From Thiomonas arsenitoxydans (lineage in GTDB: Bacteria > Pseudomonadota > Gammaproteobacteria > Burkholderiales > Burkholderiaceae_C): a stretch of 64,000 nucleotides of DNA. The number at the start of each line of letters is the position of its first letter. The first letter of the stretch is position 1. A program made the position numbers and the translations under genes. Under the pieces are notes generated by a model. It made no database searches and was not told where the DNA came from. It saw only the letters and a program-made list of their open reading frames with translations. Shown here piece after piece: positions 18,138 to 30,408 of the stretch. The stretch is from positions 2,728,001-2,792,000 of the forward strand of contig NC_014145.1 of assembly GCF_000253115.1 (NCBI RefSeq). The letters are read 5' to 3'.

Positions 18138-19255
18138 GCCTTGCCTCCTTCCTGCAGCGGAGTGGGCAGTTTGGCGAAGCTCTTGCCATGTTCGGGCGCA
18201 GGCCACAGTCCTTTGGGCCGCAGGATCATGATGATGATCATGGCAAGCGCATAGATGAGCTGACGCAGGATGCCGCTGTCCATATACACATGGCCGAAAG
18301 TGTGCTGCTGCCAGTCGGAGATGAAGCCCATATAGCGCAGCGCTTCGGGAAGCACCGAAAGCAGCACCGCGCCAAGAATGACGCCGGGAATGTGGCCCAT
18401 GCCGCCGATCACCACCATGGCCAGCACGATGATCGACTCCAGCAGCGAGAACGACTCGGGCGAGACGAAGCCCTGGAAGGCCGAGAACATCACCCCGGCC
18501 ACGCCGCCGAAAGTCGCCCCCATCGAGAACGCCAGCAACTTCATGTTGCGGGTATTGATGCCCATGGCCTTGGCGGCGATTTCATCTTCGCGCATCGCCA
18601 TCCAGGCGCGGCCGATGCGCGAGTCTTGCAGGCGGTAGCTCAGTATCACCACAAACACCACCAGGACCAGGAACAGGTAGTAATACTGCGCCACCGAGGG
18701 TATGGTGAAACTGCCGATATTGATATTCTGGTTCAGATCCCAGCCGAACAGATGAATGCCGTGAATGCCCGAAATGCCTTGCGGGCCGTTGGTGATGTTG
18801 ATCGGCGCGTTCAGGTTGTTCATGAAAATGCGGATGATCTCGCCAAAGCCCAGCGTCACGATGGCCAGATAGTCGCCGCGCAGTTTGAGCACGGGCGTGC
18901 CCAGCGCAATGCCCGCACTGGCCGCCAGCGCCGCCGCCATGGGAACGACCAGCCAGATCGACACATCGAAGCCATTGGGGAACATCGCCCCCAGCGCATC
19001 GAAATTGCTCGTGAGCTGGTTCGACGACAACAGCGCATACAAATACGCCCCCACCGCATAAAAGGCGATATAGCCCAGATCGAGCAGCCCGGCCAGGCCG
19101 ACCACAATGTTCAGCCCCAGCGCCAGCATGATGTAGAGCATGGCAAAGGCTGCGATCCGCACCCAGGCATCACCTGCGATCTGCAGCACCATGGGCAGCG
19201 CGATGAGCGCAGCAGCGCCCGCCACAATCCAGACCCAGTTCTTTTGTTGGTTCAT
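18134..19255 (-). CDS. livM: Branched-chain amino-acid ABC transporter permease LivM
   Basis: A 373-residue inner-membrane permease with about eight to ten hydrophobic segments. The family motif ALGLNIVVGLAGLLDLGYIAFYAVGAY lies near the N-terminus (seen here as GLNIVVGLAGLLDLG), and the EAA-like loop IGRAWMAMREDEIAAKAMG couples to the ATPases. It sits between livH (11-base gap) and livG (4-base overlap). Confidence 0.93.
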   Translation of the reverse strand: MNQQKNWVWIVAGAAALIALPMVLQIAGDAWVRIAAFAMLYIMLALGLNIVVGLAGLLDLGYIAFYAVGAYLYALLSSNQLTSNFDALGAMFPNGFDVSIWLVVPMAAALAASAGIALGTPVLKLRGDYLAIVTLGFGEIIRIFMNNLNAPINITNGPQGISGIHGIHLFGWDLNQNINIGSFTIPSVAQYYYLFLVLVVFVVILSYRLQDSRIGRAWMAMREDEIAAKAMGINTRNMKLLAFSMGATFGGVAGVMFSAFQGFVSPESFSLLESIIVLAMVVIGGMGHIPGVILGAVLLSVLPEALRYMGFISDWQQHTFGHVYMDSGILRQLIYALAMIIIMILRPKGLWPAPEHGKSFAKLPTPLQEGGKA

Positions 19256-19266
19256 GTTCAGTCTCC

Positions 19267-20199
19267 TCAGGCGCGATCGGCCACGCGCTCACCCAGCAGG
19301 CCTTGCGGGCGCAGGGTCAGCACCAGAATCAGCACGATGAAGGCGAAGATGTCCTGGTAATTACTGCCGAACACCCCACCGGTGAGCGTGCCGATATAGC
19401 CAGCGCCCAGCACCTCGATTAGCCCCAGCAGAATGCCGCCTAGCATGGCCCCCGAAAGATTGCCGATGCCGCCCAGCACCGCCGCGGTAAAGGCCTTCAA
19501 ACCCGGCGTGAAGCCCATATAGAAGTTCGCCGTGGCGAAGTTGGCAAACCACATCACCCCGGCAATAGCAGCGAGCATGGCGCCGATCACGAACGCCGAG
19601 GAGATGACGAAGTTGGGATTCACCCCCATCAGCGACGCCACGCGCGGATTCTCCGCCGTGGCCCGCATCGCCCGGCCCAGCTTGGTGTGATTGATCAGCC
19701 AGGTCAGCCCCGCCAGCAGCACGGCCGTAACTATCAGAATCATGATCTGTACCGGCGTGATGACAATACCGCCGACATTGATGACATTGCTCGGCAGCAA
19801 CCCGGACGGGAACACCTTGTAGTCGCGCCCCCAGATGATCATCGCCAGCGTTTCGAGCAGGATGGACATGCCGATGGCCGTGATCAGCGGCGCCAGCTTG
19901 GGCGCATTGCGCAAGGGCCGGTAGGCGATGCGCTCGATAAAGTAGTTGAGCGCTCCCGTGGCCAGCATGGCGATGATCAGGGCGATAACCACGACCAACC
20001 AACCTGGAAGATGCGGGGCCACATGATCGAGCACCTTGAACACGGTGTAGGCCGTGAGCGCCCCCACCATCATCACGTCCCCATGCGCAAAATTGATGAG
20101 GTTGACGATGCCGTACACCATGGTGTAGCCGAGAGCGATCAGGGCATACATGCTGCCCAGAACCAGACCGTTGACGATCTGCTGAAGAAAAATATCCAT
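19267..20199 (-). CDS. livH: Branched-chain amino-acid ABC transporter permease LivH
   Basis: A 310-residue permease starting MDIFLQQIVNGLVLGSMYAL, the LivH hallmark, with YGIVNLINFAHGD next and the coupling loop LGRAMRATAENPRVASLMG. An AGGAG Shine-Dalgarno sequence lies about 8 bases upstream. First gene of livHMGF. No periplasmic binding protein gene (livJ/livK) is adjacent; it must lie elsewhere or be shared. Confidence 0.93.
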   Translation of the reverse strand: MDIFLQQIVNGLVLGSMYALIALGYTMVYGIVNLINFAHGDVMMVGALTAYTVFKVLDHVAPHLPGWLVVVIALIIAMLATGALNYFIERIAYRPLRNAPKLAPLITAIGMSILLETLAMIIWGRDYKVFPSGLLPSNVINVGGIVITPVQIMILIVTAVLLAGLTWLINHTKLGRAMRATAENPRVASLMGVNPNFVISSAFVIGAMLAAIAGVMWFANFATANFYMGFTPGLKAFTAAVLGGIGNLSGAMLGGILLGLIEVLGAGYIGTLTGGVFGSNYQDIFAFIVLILVLTLRPQGLLGERVADRA

Positions 20200-20558
20200 A
20201 CCTTGAATCTCCTGACGAGCGGATGGCTAGTGAGTGACGGCCCGACTCTTTTGGAGCGGCCGGGGTGAAACGAGTAAACCGGGGATGAAAGCAAAGCGCG
20301 TGCCGGGACCGCCGCACCGGTTGAGTGCATGCCTCCAGGACATCGTGTGTGAAAGTGGAGCGCCTGCGAGCGCGCACGATGCATGCCGCGTCTGGTACGC
20401 GGCGGCACCCGGCAACGATGCTGCCGGGCGAGGGTGAACAGGCTTCATGGTTTTGTCTGGGGGCCGGGCTGTCCTGACCCCTGTTTTTTTGGCTGGCGCG
20501 ATGATAACCGCCTGCCTCGGGTCACCCGGCACCGGGTCAACCCGCAGTTTGAGGCCGC
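20200..20558. other. Intergenic region upstream of livH with two stem-loops
   Basis: About 360 bases between the rarA stop and the livH start hold no convincing gene. CCCGGCA (20408-20414) and TGCCGGG (20422-20428) form a perfect 7-bp stem with a 7-base loop. CATCGTG (20341-20347) and CACGATG (20375-20381) form a longer-range stem. ACCCGG/CCGGGT at 20524-20537 lies just after rarA. These could be parts of the liv leader or a terminator for rarA; no T tract follows any of them. Confidence 0.45.
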
Positions 20559-21971
20559 TCAGTCGCTGGATGGTTCAGTTGCGGCACTGTCACTTTCCGG
20601 CCCGAAAGATGACACCACACTACCCCGGGTATTGCGCGCAGCCAAGTCTTGCAGGCGGCGGGCGATGCGCTCCTCCACCCCGCGCGATGTGGGCTGATAG
20701 AAGCGGGGCGGCGTCATGCCGTCTGGAAAATAGGTTTCTCCGGCGGCAAAAGCGTCGGCCTCGTCGTGGGCGTAGCGGTAGTCCTTGCCATAGCCCAGGT
20801 TTTTCATCAGTTTGGTGGGCGCGTTGCGCAGGTGCAAGGGCACGGGCTGGGTGCCCTGCTCCCGAGCAAACGCGCGCGCGGCGTTGAAGGCCTTGTAAAC
20901 CGCGTTCGACTTGGGCGTGACGGCCAGATAAACCACCGCCTCGGCCAGCGCCAGCTCGCCTTCAGGGCTGCCTAAGCGCTCGTAGGTTTGCGCGGCTTCG
21001 AGCGCAAGGGTCAGCGCCTTGGGGTCGGCCAGGCCGATGTCTTCCACCGCCATGCGGATCAGCCGCCGCGCGAGATAGCGGGGATCGGCGCCGCCTTCGA
21101 GCATGCGCGCAAACCAGTAGAGCGAGGCGTCCACATCCGAGCCCCGCACCGATTTGTGCAACGCCGAGATCAGGTCGTAGGTCTGCTCGCCGCCTTTGTC
21201 GAAGCGCAGCAGGGTCGCGCCCAGGGTTTGTTCGAGCAGGTCGGCGGTGAGCGTGGTTTGAGCGGCTCGCACAGCGGCCTGCAAAGCCAGCTCAAGCGCG
21301 CCCAGCAGGCGGCGGGCATCGCCATCGGCATGGCGAATGAGTCGTTCTTGCGCCGCGGGCTCGATGGCCTCGACGCCGCCACCCGCCAGCGCGCGTTGCA
21401 AAAGCAAGCGAAGATCGTCGGCGTCCAGCGGTTCGAGCACGTACACCACGGCGCGCGACAGCAAGGCGCTGTTGACCTCGAATGACGGGTTTTCCGTGGT
21501 CGCGCCGATAAAGGTGAACAAGCCGGATTCGACATGCGGCAAAAACGCATCCTGCTGGCTTTTGTTGAAGCGATGCACTTCATCGACGAACACAATGGTG
21601 GCCCGCCCCCGTTGCTGCGCGGCCTGGGCCTGGGCGACAGCATCGCGGATGTCTTTCACCCCGGCAAGCACCGCCGACAACGGCAGAAAGTCGGCATCGA
21701 AAGCATCGGCCATCAGCCGCGCCAGGGTGGTTTTGCCCACGCCGGGCGGCCCCCAAAACAGCATGGAGTGCAGCCGCCGGGTTTCAAACGCCACGCGCAG
21801 CGGCTTGCCGGGCCCGAGCAGGTGGCGTTGGCCCACCACTTCACCGAGATGATGCGGGCGCAAACGCTCGGCCAGCGGAGCGTTGGCCCCAGGCGCGGGC
21901 TTGGACGCAGAAAGCGGGCGGGCGGGCGCGGGCAAGTCCGCGTCGTCGAACAGGCCCGGGCCGCTGGTCAT
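20559..21971 (-). CDS. rarA: Replication-associated recombination protein A (RarA/MgsA), AAA+ ATPase
   Basis: A 470-residue AAA+ ATPase of the RarA/WRNIP1 family, acting at stalled replication forks with RecA and SSB. Walker A GPPGVGKTTLARLM lies near residue 74, Walker B FVDEVHRFNKSQQDA and sensor IGATTENPSFE follow, and the C-terminal MgsA domain with YLAVTPKSNAVYKAF and HLRNAPTKLMK is intact. The ATG at 21969-21971 overlaps the lolA stop by four bases, a conserved lolA-rarA couple. The frame is open further upstream inside lolA but without family resemblance. Confidence 0.95.
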   Translation of the reverse strand: MTSGPGLFDDADLPAPARPLSASKPAPGANAPLAERLRPHHLGEVVGQRHLLGPGKPLRVAFETRRLHSMLFWGPPGVGKTTLARLMADAFDADFLPLSAVLAGVKDIRDAVAQAQAAQQRGRATIVFVDEVHRFNKSQQDAFLPHVESGLFTFIGATTENPSFEVNSALLSRAVVYVLEPLDADDLRLLLQRALAGGGVEAIEPAAQERLIRHADGDARRLLGALELALQAAVRAAQTTLTADLLEQTLGATLLRFDKGGEQTYDLISALHKSVRGSDVDASLYWFARMLEGGADPRYLARRLIRMAVEDIGLADPKALTLALEAAQTYERLGSPEGELALAEAVVYLAVTPKSNAVYKAFNAARAFAREQGTQPVPLHLRNAPTKLMKNLGYGKDYRYAHDEADAFAAGETYFPDGMTPPRFYQPTSRGVEERIARRLQDLAARNTRGSVVSSFGPESDSAATEPSSD

Positions 21972-22633
21972 GGCTGGCTGATGACCGAAGCCCCTTTGGG
22001 CGGAGTGAAACGGAAGCTGTCCGGGCCGAAGGTCGGGTTGTGTTTGATGGCGGTGAAGCGCATGGTGGAAATCTGCCCGAAAGCATCGCGCAACTGAAGC
22101 TCGGCCACTTCCGGGCCTTGTGCCGTGCTGCGCAGACCGATGCGTATCCAGTCGAAATTGCTGTCCTTGGCCTTGGGTGTGGCCTGCACCCATTGCAGAC
22201 CGCCGGCATCGGCTTGGGCCTGCAGGGTGAACAGCCGGGTCAGGTCGGTTCCGGCGAAGATCGCGGCAGGCGTGCCCTTGAACGCCTGCGTGACCGGGGT
22301 GATGGTCACCTGATCGAGGTCGTGGTCATAGGTCCAGAGCTGCTTGCCGTCGCTGACGATAACCTGGGCATAGGGCTTGGTGTAGTCCCAGCGGAAACGG
22401 TCGGGTCGCTCGAAGGCGAACTGCCCGGTAGCCGGCGCCTGCGCCGGGCCCTTGGGGTTGCTCACAGTCTGAGTGAACTGGGCGCTGGCGCCCCGGGTCT
22501 GCTGCAGCCACTGTTCGAGCAGTTGCACCGAATTCGCCGCGAAGGCCGCAGGCAGACTGGCGCCGAGCAGACCGCCCGCGAGAAAAAGCCGCATCAGCGT
22601 GGTGAGCCAGCGCGCGTTCATAAACATCATCAT
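21968..22633 (-). CDS. lolA: Outer-membrane lipoprotein carrier protein LolA
   Basis: A periplasmic chaperone that carries lipoproteins from LolCDE to LolB. The 221-residue precursor has a signal peptide ending AAFA, then ASAQFTQTVSN, GQFAFERPDRFRWDYTKP (shown in part as RPDRFRWDYTKP) and DLDQVTITP, all LolA hallmarks. Three ATG codons (22633, 22630, 22627) and a fourth at 22621 are possible starts; 22633 has a GAAAGA purine stretch. Downstream of ftsK by 48 bases, upstream of rarA with a 4-base overlap. Confidence 0.92.
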   Translation of the reverse strand: MMMFMNARWLTTLMRLFLAGGLLGASLPAAFAANSVQLLEQWLQQTRGASAQFTQTVSNPKGPAQAPATGQFAFERPDRFRWDYTKPYAQVIVSDGKQLWTYDHDLDQVTITPVTQAFKGTPAAIFAGTDLTRLFTLQAQADAGGLQWVQATPKAKDSNFDWIRIGLRSTAQGPEVAELQLRDAFGQISTMRFTAIKHNPTFGPDSFRFTPPKGASVISQP

Positions 22634-22681
22634 TCGGTCTTTCAAAAAATTCAAATCCGGGTGCGTGATGCAGGTGCAAGT

Positions 22682-25027
22682 TCACTCTGACCGTACCGGC
22701 ACCAGAATGTCGCGGTTGCCGTTGGCGGTCAGCGCCGACACCAGACCGGATTGTTCCATCTGCTCCAGTAGTCTGGCTGAACGGTTGTAGCCGATGCGCA
22801 GATGACGCTGCACCAGAGAAATCGACGCCTTGCGGTGCTGCAGCACGATCTGCACTGCCTGATCGTAGAGCGGGTCGCTCTCGCCGTCTGAGCCGCCCGC
22901 GCCACCCACTGCGCCCGCCCCATCCACATCTTCCTCACCAGTGAGGATGCCATCGAGATAGTTCGGCCCGCCCCGGCTCTTGATGTCTTCGACCACGCGG
23001 TGCACTTCGGCATCACTCACAAACGCGCCATGCACCCGCTGCGGCATGCCCGAGCCGGGCGGCAGGTACAGCATGTCGCCCATGCCCAGCAGGCTCTCCG
23101 CGCCCATCTGGTCGAGGATGGTGCGCGAATCGATTTTGCTCGACACCTGAAAGGCCATGCGGGTGGGAATATTGGCCTTGATCAACCCGGTGATCACATC
23201 CACGCTGGGGCGCTGGGTGGCCAGGATGAGGTGAATGCCCGACGCCCGCGCCTTTTGCGCCAGGCGGGCGATGAGTTCCTCGATCTTCTTGCCCACCACC
23301 ATCATCAGATCGGCCAGTTCGTCGATGACGACCACGATGTGCGGCAACTTCTCCAGCGGTTCGGGCGACTCTGGCGTGAGGCTGAACGGGTTGGTCAGCG
23401 GCTCGCCGCGCGCACGGGCCTCCTGCACCTTGGTGTTGTAGCCCGCGAGATTGCGCACGCCGAGCTTGCTCATCAGCTTGTAGCGGCGCTCCATCTCGCC
23501 CACGCACCAGTTCAGCGCCTGCGCCGCCTGTTTCATGTCGATCACCACGGGCGCGAGCAGATGCGGAATGCCGTCGTACACGCTGAGCTCGAGCATTTTC
23601 GGGTCGATCAGAATCAGCCGCACATCGCTGGGTTCGGCCTTGTACAGCAGGCTCAGAATCATGGCGTTGACGCCCACCGACTTGCCCGAGCCGGTGGTGC
23701 CCGCCACCAGCAGGTGCGGCATCTTGGCCAGATCAGCCACCACCGGGTTGCCCACGATGTCCTTGCCCAGACCCAGGGTCAGCATCGAGGCGGCTTCGTG
23801 ATAGTTGTTGGAACCCAGAATCTCCGACAGCTTGATGGTGTGCCGCTTGGCATTGGGCAACTCAAGCGCCATGGTGTTCTTGCCCGGAATGGTTTCGACC
23901 ACGCGGATGCTCACCAGCGACAAGGCCCGCGCCAGATCGCGCGACAGATTGACGATCTGCGCACCCTTCACGCCAGTGGCCGGCTCCACTTCGTAGCGGG
24001 TGATGACCGGGCCGGGATAGGCCGCCACTACGCGCACCTCCACGCCGAAATCCTTGAGCTTTTTCTCGATCAGGCGCGAAGTGAACTCCAGCGTTTCGTG
24101 GCTGACGGTTTCCGCCTGCACCGAGGGCGCGGCATCCAGCAGCCCCAAGGCCGGCAGGGAAGAGTCGGGCAGTTCATTGAACAGCGGTTTCTGCTTTTCC
24201 TTGAGCACGCGCGGAGACTGCGGCACATAAGCCACCGAAGGCTCGATCAGCACGGGAGCGAGCACCTCGCGCTCTTCCACCAAAGGCCGCTGCAACTCGA
24301 CTTCCTTTTCGCGCTCCTGCTTGGCCTGCCGCCCGGCCAGCACATCGTCTTCGCGTCCGCGGCGTTCGCGCTGCCAGGTCCACAGCCGCTCGATCCAGCC
24401 GCCAAGGCGCTCGGCCGCATCGGCCCATGAAAAATGACCGACCCAGCTCAGCGAAAACAGAAAGACCGCCAGCAGCACCAAAGTGCCGCCAGTGTCGCCC
24501 AGCAAGGTATCAACGGCGATACCCAGACCATGCCCGAGCAAGCCGCCGGCCTCGCCCGGCAGGGCGGAAGCCAGACTCCACAGGCGCGTCGACTCCAGCG
24601 CCGCGCTGGAAAGCGGCAGCAGCAGCAGGCCCGCAGCGGCGGCCAGCGGCTGCAGCTTGCGCCACCGGCTCACTGGCGTTTGCTCCTCGGCGGCGGGTGT
24701 TTGCGCCTGGGTGTTGCGCCACATGCGCAGCAGTCCGTACAGACCCAGCGGAATCAGCCACAGGGCCGAGAAGCCCAGCAGAAAATAGGCCACATCGGAA
24801 AACCAGGCCCCAACCACGCCGACCCAGTTGACCACATGGCCATTGGTGCCCGAACTCGACCAGGACGGATCGGACTTGTGAAAGCTCAGCAGACTCAGGC
24901 AAAGCAAAATCCAACCGATGAAGGCGGCCGTCAGGCGTACCTCGCTCGCAAAACGCTGCAGGCGGCTGCGCGGCTCAGAACGGAGCGCCGCCTGGGAAGG
25001 GCGACGTCGGGTATCGATTTTCGGCAT
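22682..25027 (-). CDS. ftsK: DNA translocase FtsK
   Basis: A 781-residue septal DNA pump that clears chromosome dimers with XerCD. The N-terminus has about four membrane segments within the first 200 residues, followed by a short charged linker. The motor domain contains Walker A GTTGSGKS around residue 443, the Walker B region [17 protein letters not shown] and [12 protein letters not shown]. The C-terminal gamma winged-helix domain ([18 protein letters not shown]) reads KOPS sites. The linker is much shorter than in E. coli, as usual in Betaproteobacteria. The ATG at 25025-25027 is preferred; in-frame codons before it lack support. Confidence 0.95.
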   Translation of the reverse strand: MPKIDTRRRPSQAALRSEPRSRLQRFASEVRLTAAFIGWILLCLSLLSFHKSDPSWSSSGTNGHVVNWVGVVGAWFSDVAYFLLGFSALWLIPLGLYGLLRMWRNTQAQTPAAEEQTPVSRWRKLQPLAAAAGLLLLPLSSAALESTRLWSLASALPGEAGGLLGHGLGIAVDTLLGDTGGTLVLLAVFLFSLSWVGHFSWADAAERLGGWIERLWTWQRERRGREDDVLAGRQAKQEREKEVELQRPLVEEREVLAPVLIEPSVAYVPQSPRVLKEKQKPLFNELPDSSLPALGLLDAAPSVQAETVSHETLEFTSRLIEKKLKDFGVEVRVVAAYPGPVITRYEVEPATGVKGAQIVNLSRDLARALSLVSIRVVETIPGKNTMALELPNAKRHTIKLSEILGSNNYHEAASMLTLGLGKDIVGNPVVADLAKMPHLLVAGTTGSGKSVGVNAMILSLLYKAEPSDVRLILIDPKMLELSVYDGIPHLLAPVVIDMKQAAQALNWCVGEMERRYKLMSKLGVRNLAGYNTKVQEARARGEPLTNPFSLTPESPEPLEKLPHIVVVIDELADLMMVVGKKIEELIARLAQKARASGIHLILATQRPSVDVITGLIKANIPTRMAFQVSSKIDSRTILDQMGAESLLGMGDMLYLPPGSGMPQRVHGAFVSDAEVHRVVEDIKSRGGPNYLDGILTGEEDVDGAGAVGGAGGSDGESDPLYDQAVQIVLQHRKASISLVQRHLRIGYNRSARLLEQMEQSGLVSALTANGNRDILVPVRSE

Positions 25028-25234
25028 GGGAGGGGTGTTCAAAATCCAGGGTGATGCATCGCGCCCGCCATCAAAATGGGCTTCAGAGCGGATTTTGCCG
25101 CCTTCGCGGCGGTCATGGGCAAACAAGCCAACGCGACAGATCGCCCAGGCTCAGAATCGCAGGCGGATATAGACGACGGATAAGGGACAACGGATCAGGA
25201 GCGAGGACGAGGGGCCGTGCACACCCCGCTCGCA

Positions 25235-27075
<1,841 letters not shown>

Positions 27076-27087
27076 CACCGATAGCGG

Positions 27088-27115
27088 TGGACAAGCAAAT
27101 CTTTCCGGCTATAAT
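27088..27115 (+). promoter_or_regulatory. Strong sigma-70 promoter for rpmB-rpmG
   Basis: TGGACA (27088-27093), a 16-base spacer and TATAAT (27110-27115), 37 bases before the rpmB ATG. It lies in the short gap after trxB. Confidence 0.8.
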
Positions 27116-27151
27116 CTTTAGCCTTTGTTCTACACAATTTCGAGGTGTGCC

Positions 27152-27385
27152 ATGGCACGAGTGTGTCAAGTGACAGGTAAAGGGCCGATGGTCGGGAACA
27201 ATGTGTCCCATGCGAACAACAAGACCAAGCGTCGCTTCCTGCCCAATCTGCAATATCGTCGTTTCTGGGTTGAAAGCGAGAACCGTTTCGTGCGTTTGCG
27301 TGTAACGAGCTCTGGGCTGCGCACCATTGACAAAAAAGGCATCGACGTCGTGCTGGCCGAGCTGCGCTCGCGCGGCGAGATCTGA
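27152..27385 (+). CDS. rpmB: 50S ribosomal protein L28
   Basis: A 77-residue basic ribosomal protein starting [20 protein letters not shown] with [11 protein letters not shown], the L28 signature. It is followed after 41 bases by rpmG, the standard pair. ATG at 27152 with GAGGTG before it. Confidence 0.97.
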   Translation: MARVCQVTGKGPMVGNNVSHANNKTKRRFLPNLQYRRFWVESENRFVRLRVTSSGLRTIDKKGIDVVLAELRSRGEI

Positions 27386-27426
27386 TCGCCCTCTCCATTC
27401 CTTCCTAGAACTGCACGGAACCCATC

Positions 27427-27597
27427 ATGGCAACCAAAGGCGGACGCGAAAAAATCAAGCTGGAATCCTCTGCGGGTACCGGCCATTTCTACACCACCAC
27501 CAAAAACAAGCGCACCACGCCCGAAAAGATCGAAATCATGAAATTCGATCCGGTCGCGCGCAAGCATGTGAATTACAAGGAAGGCAAGATTAAGTAA
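27427..27597 (+). CDS. rpmG: 50S ribosomal protein L33
   Basis: A 56-residue ribosomal protein: [20 protein letters not shown], then [14 protein letters not shown] and a [18 protein letters not shown] tail, the L33 pattern of the cysteine-free form. It is short but unmistakable and completes the rpmB-rpmG operon, ending just before a strong terminator. Confidence 0.96.
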   Translation: MATKGGREKIKLESSAGTGHFYTTTKNKRTTPEKIEIMKFDPVARKHVNYKEGKIK

Positions 27598-27620
27598 TCT
27601 GATCTGTCTACCAAAGAACG

Positions 27621-27677
27621 ATCCGCTGGATCGGCCACAGTGTTCAAATTCACTGCGGCCTGACTAGCGGATTTTTT
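27621..27677 (+). terminator. Rho-independent terminator after rpmG
   Basis: ATCCGCT (27621-27627) pairs with AGCGGAT (27666-27672), with an inner stem GGCC-CAGTG / CACTG-GGCC, followed by a T6 tract (27672-27677). Confidence 0.88.
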
Positions 27678-27774
27678 GTGGGCGCCTCTTTTTCATGGGT
27701 GCCTCCTTTGGCGCTCCATCAATGTTTAGCCTGGGCATCCGGCATGAATGCCCAGGCGTCGTAAACATCAGAAT

Positions 27775-28980
27775 TCAGGCTGTCGGCGTATAACGTCGCA
27801 GCCTCAGCGACAACTCCCGAAGCGGGGCCAAGCCACTGTCTTCGGCACGGCAGCACCAGTCCTGGAGCTTCAAGCGAAGCTGGTCGGCGTTCAGATTGGT
27901 CTGCTCCCACACCGATTTGAGTTCTTCGCGCATGTGCAGCAGCTTGCTCAGGTTAGGGCTGGCGCTCGCCGCGGCGTCCACCAAGGCTCGCGAACGCTCG
28001 CACAGAATCTCGCGCTCGATGCCGATCCAGCGTTTGGCTGCACGCAAAGTCGGCAGATGGCTCACCGCGCCCTGTTCTGCAGCTCGGGCCAGCTCGGCCT
28101 TGAGGGTGGACTTCAACCCCGCGGCATAGCGCGCCATCAACTCATAACGGTTGGCGATAACGGCTTGCAAAGTGAGCTGATCGACCTCGGCGCGCACCTC
28201 GCCCAGCCGGAACTGCGGCGGCAGTTTGCGTGGTTTGGCCAAACCCACCCAGGACAAAGCGCGGATATACGCCCAGCCGATATCGAACTCCCACCATTTG
28301 ACCGAGAGTTTGGCCGACGTGGGATAGGTGTGGTGGTTGTTGTGCAACTCTTCGCCGCCGATCAGCAACCCCCAGGGCGAAATGTTGTGGCTGCGGTCTC
28401 GCGCCGAAAAATTGCGATAGCCCCACCAATGACCCAGCCCGTTGATCACCCCGGCTGCCCAGATCGGAATCCACAACATCTGCACGGCCCACACCGTGGC
28501 GCCGATCGCGCCGAACATCAGCACATCGAGAATGAGCAAAAGCCCGACGCCCTGCCAGATAAAGCGGGAATAAACGTTGCGCTCCAACCAGTCGTCAGGA
28601 GTGCCGTGACCGAATTTGCTCAGGGTTTCGGCGTTTCTCGATTCGGTTCGGTACAACTCGGCGCCGCGCAACAGCACCGTATCGATGCCGCGCGTCACCG
28701 GACTGTGCGGGTCGTCGACCGTCTCGCACTTGGCGTGATGCTTGCGATGAATCGCCACCCATTCCTTGGTGACCATGCCCGTGGTGAACCACAGCCAGAA
28801 GCGGAAAAAGTGCGAGGCGATCGGGTGCAGTTCCAGCGCCCGGTGAGCCTGAGCGCGGTGCAGAAAAATAGTGACGGACGCAATGGTGATATGCGTGGTG
28901 ATGAGCGCAAATAAGACGATTTGCCACCACGATGCACGCAAAAGGCCGTGACCGGCCCAATTCAAAAACACATCAAACAT
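27775..28980 (-). CDS. Acyl-CoA/acyl-lipid fatty-acid desaturase
   Basis: A 401-residue membrane di-iron desaturase that introduces a double bond into acyl chains. The three histidine clusters of the stearoyl-CoA-desaturase class are all present: HRAQAHR, HRKHH and HNNHH, spaced among four hydrophobic segments. The C-terminal 130 residues are a charged helical extension often seen in bacterial DesC-like enzymes. Positional specificity (probably delta-9) is inferred. It follows rsmB by about 110 bases on the same strand. It would adjust membrane fluidity, in line with the envelope emphasis of the window. Confidence 0.9.
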   Translation of the reverse strand: MFDVFLNWAGHGLLRASWWQIVLFALITTHITIASVTIFLHRAQAHRALELHPIASHFFRFWLWFTTGMVTKEWVAIHRKHHAKCETVDDPHSPVTRGIDTVLLRGAELYRTESRNAETLSKFGHGTPDDWLERNVYSRFIWQGVGLLLILDVLMFGAIGATVWAVQMLWIPIWAAGVINGLGHWWGYRNFSARDRSHNISPWGLLIGGEELHNNHHTYPTSAKLSVKWWEFDIGWAYIRALSWVGLAKPRKLPPQFRLGEVRAEVDQLTLQAVIANRYELMARYAAGLKSTLKAELARAAEQGAVSHLPTLRAAKRWIGIEREILCERSRALVDAAASASPNLSKLLHMREELKSVWEQTNLNADQLRLKLQDWCCRAEDSGLAPLRELSLRLRRYTPTA

Positions 28981-29091
28981 CAGAAACTTTCAGATCGATA
29001 CAACACAATTGGAACTTCGCCGTTGGCGAAAGTTGCATGCATTATCGGTCTTGCACTGACGACAGCACTCAGTGCAAACGAGAAGCCCTTG

Positions 29092-30399
29092 TCAGTCCGA
29101 TAGTGTGGCATCGGCTTCGCCACGATCAGATGAGGTCGGGCGCCGCTGCAGCACGGCGGCGTAAAAGCCGTCAGTGGCGTGACGATTGGGCAACAGCTGC
29201 AAGTCCCCTTGGGTCACCAGGCCCTCGCCGTCCACGCCTTGCTGACGTAGAACCGTATCGGCGGGAACACGCTCGAAATCGGGGTGCGCGGCCAGAAAGG
29301 CATTGAAGATGCCGCTGTTTTCTTCCGGCAAGATGCTACAGGTGGCGTAAACCAAGCGCCCGCCCGGCTTCAGCAACGTTGCCGCCGATTGCAGGATGCT
29401 GGCTTGTTTTGTCCTCAACTCGGCAATATCTTCAGGCTTCTGTCGCCATTTCATATCGGGGTTACGGCGCAAGGTACCCAGGCCGGAGCACGGTGCGTCC
29501 ACCAGCACCCGGTCGACCTTGCCAGCCAGACGTCTGACCCGTTCATCGCGTTCATGTGCGATGGCGACCGGGTAAACATTGGATAGCCCACTGCGCAACA
29601 GCCGGGGTTTGAGCTTGGCCAGGCGGTAGTCGGCCACGTCGAACGCATAAAGCCGACCCGTGCTGCGCATCATGGCGCCCAGCGCCAGGGTTTTGCCGCC
29701 GGCTCCGGCGCAGAAGTCGACCACCATTTCGCCGCGGCGCGGGGCCAGCAGTACGGCGAGCAGCTGACTGCCTTCGTCCTGCACCTCCACCCAGCCTTCG
29801 CGAAAGACGGTGAGATCCTGCAAAGCGGGTTTGCCTTCCAGGCGTACGCCCCACGGCGAATAAGGCGTTGGCTGCGCGGGCAGATTGAGGCGGGCGAACA
29901 CGTCGAGCACGGCTTCGCGCCGCGTTTTCTGCACATTCACCCGCAAATCCAGCGGGGCCGGGCGCAACATGGCCTGCGCCAGCGCGGGATATTCCGCGCC
30001 ATAGTTCGCCTGCAAAGCGGCCGCCAGCCATTCCGGCAGACTCCAGCGCACCGCTTCGGGCAGGGCCATCGCGTCTTGTGCCAGCAAGCGTTTGCGCCAG
30101 TCGAGTTGCTCGGGAGAAAGCGCCGCATGCAGCGATTGCGCGTTTCCCGACCAGCCCAGAATGGCCAGACGCAGTTCCATGGCGCCGCCGATGCTTTCGT
30201 CGGTCGCGGCCAGCGTCTGAAACAAGCGCAGATGCCGCAGCACCTGATAGACCGTGTCGGCCAGGATCTGCCGGTCGGTCTTGCCCAGTTGCGGCTTGGC
30301 ACGGAACAGCCGCGACAGCACGGCATCGGCCGCGGCGTCGAAACGCAACATATCGCGCAGCACGTCGCGCGCGGTGTAAAGCAGGTCACGCGGTTTCAT
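29092..30399 (-). CDS. rsmB: 16S rRNA (cytosine-C5) methyltransferase RsmB
   Basis: A 435-residue m5C methyltransferase. The N-terminal helical NusB-like RNA-binding domain is followed by the SAM-binding motif VVDFCAGAGGKTLALGA, the DAPCSGLGTLRRNP motif and the YATCSILPEENSG motif; the two conserved cysteines are the catalytic and release cysteines. Methylation of 16S C967 is the expected role. It follows purN by nine bases, so the two are cotranscribed. Confidence 0.93.
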   Translation of the reverse strand: MKPRDLLYTARDVLRDMLRFDAAADAVLSRLFRAKPQLGKTDRQILADTVYQVLRHLRLFQTLAATDESIGGAMELRLAILGWSGNAQSLHAALSPEQLDWRKRLLAQDAMALPEAVRWSLPEWLAAALQANYGAEYPALAQAMLRPAPLDLRVNVQKTRREAVLDVFARLNLPAQPTPYSPWGVRLEGKPALQDLTVFREGWVEVQDEGSQLLAVLLAPRRGEMVVDFCAGAGGKTLALGAMMRSTGRLYAFDVADYRLAKLKPRLLRSGLSNVYPVAIAHERDERVRRLAGKVDRVLVDAPCSGLGTLRRNPDMKWRQKPEDIAELRTKQASILQSAATLLKPGGRLVYATCSILPEENSGIFNAFLAAHPDFERVPADTVLRQQGVDGEGLVTQGDLQLLPNRHATDGFYAAVLQRRPTSSDRGEADATLSD

Positions 30400-30408
30400 G
30401 GCGCTCTT

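Noticed and set aside
20230..20470. Leader peptide upstream of livH for attenuation control.
   Set aside because: The open frame there has no run of Leu, Ile or Val codons and no following T tract.
23000..24430. A 476-codon open frame antisense to ftsK, rich in His and Gln.
   Set aside because: Composition is that of a reverse-strand shadow; ftsK is certain.
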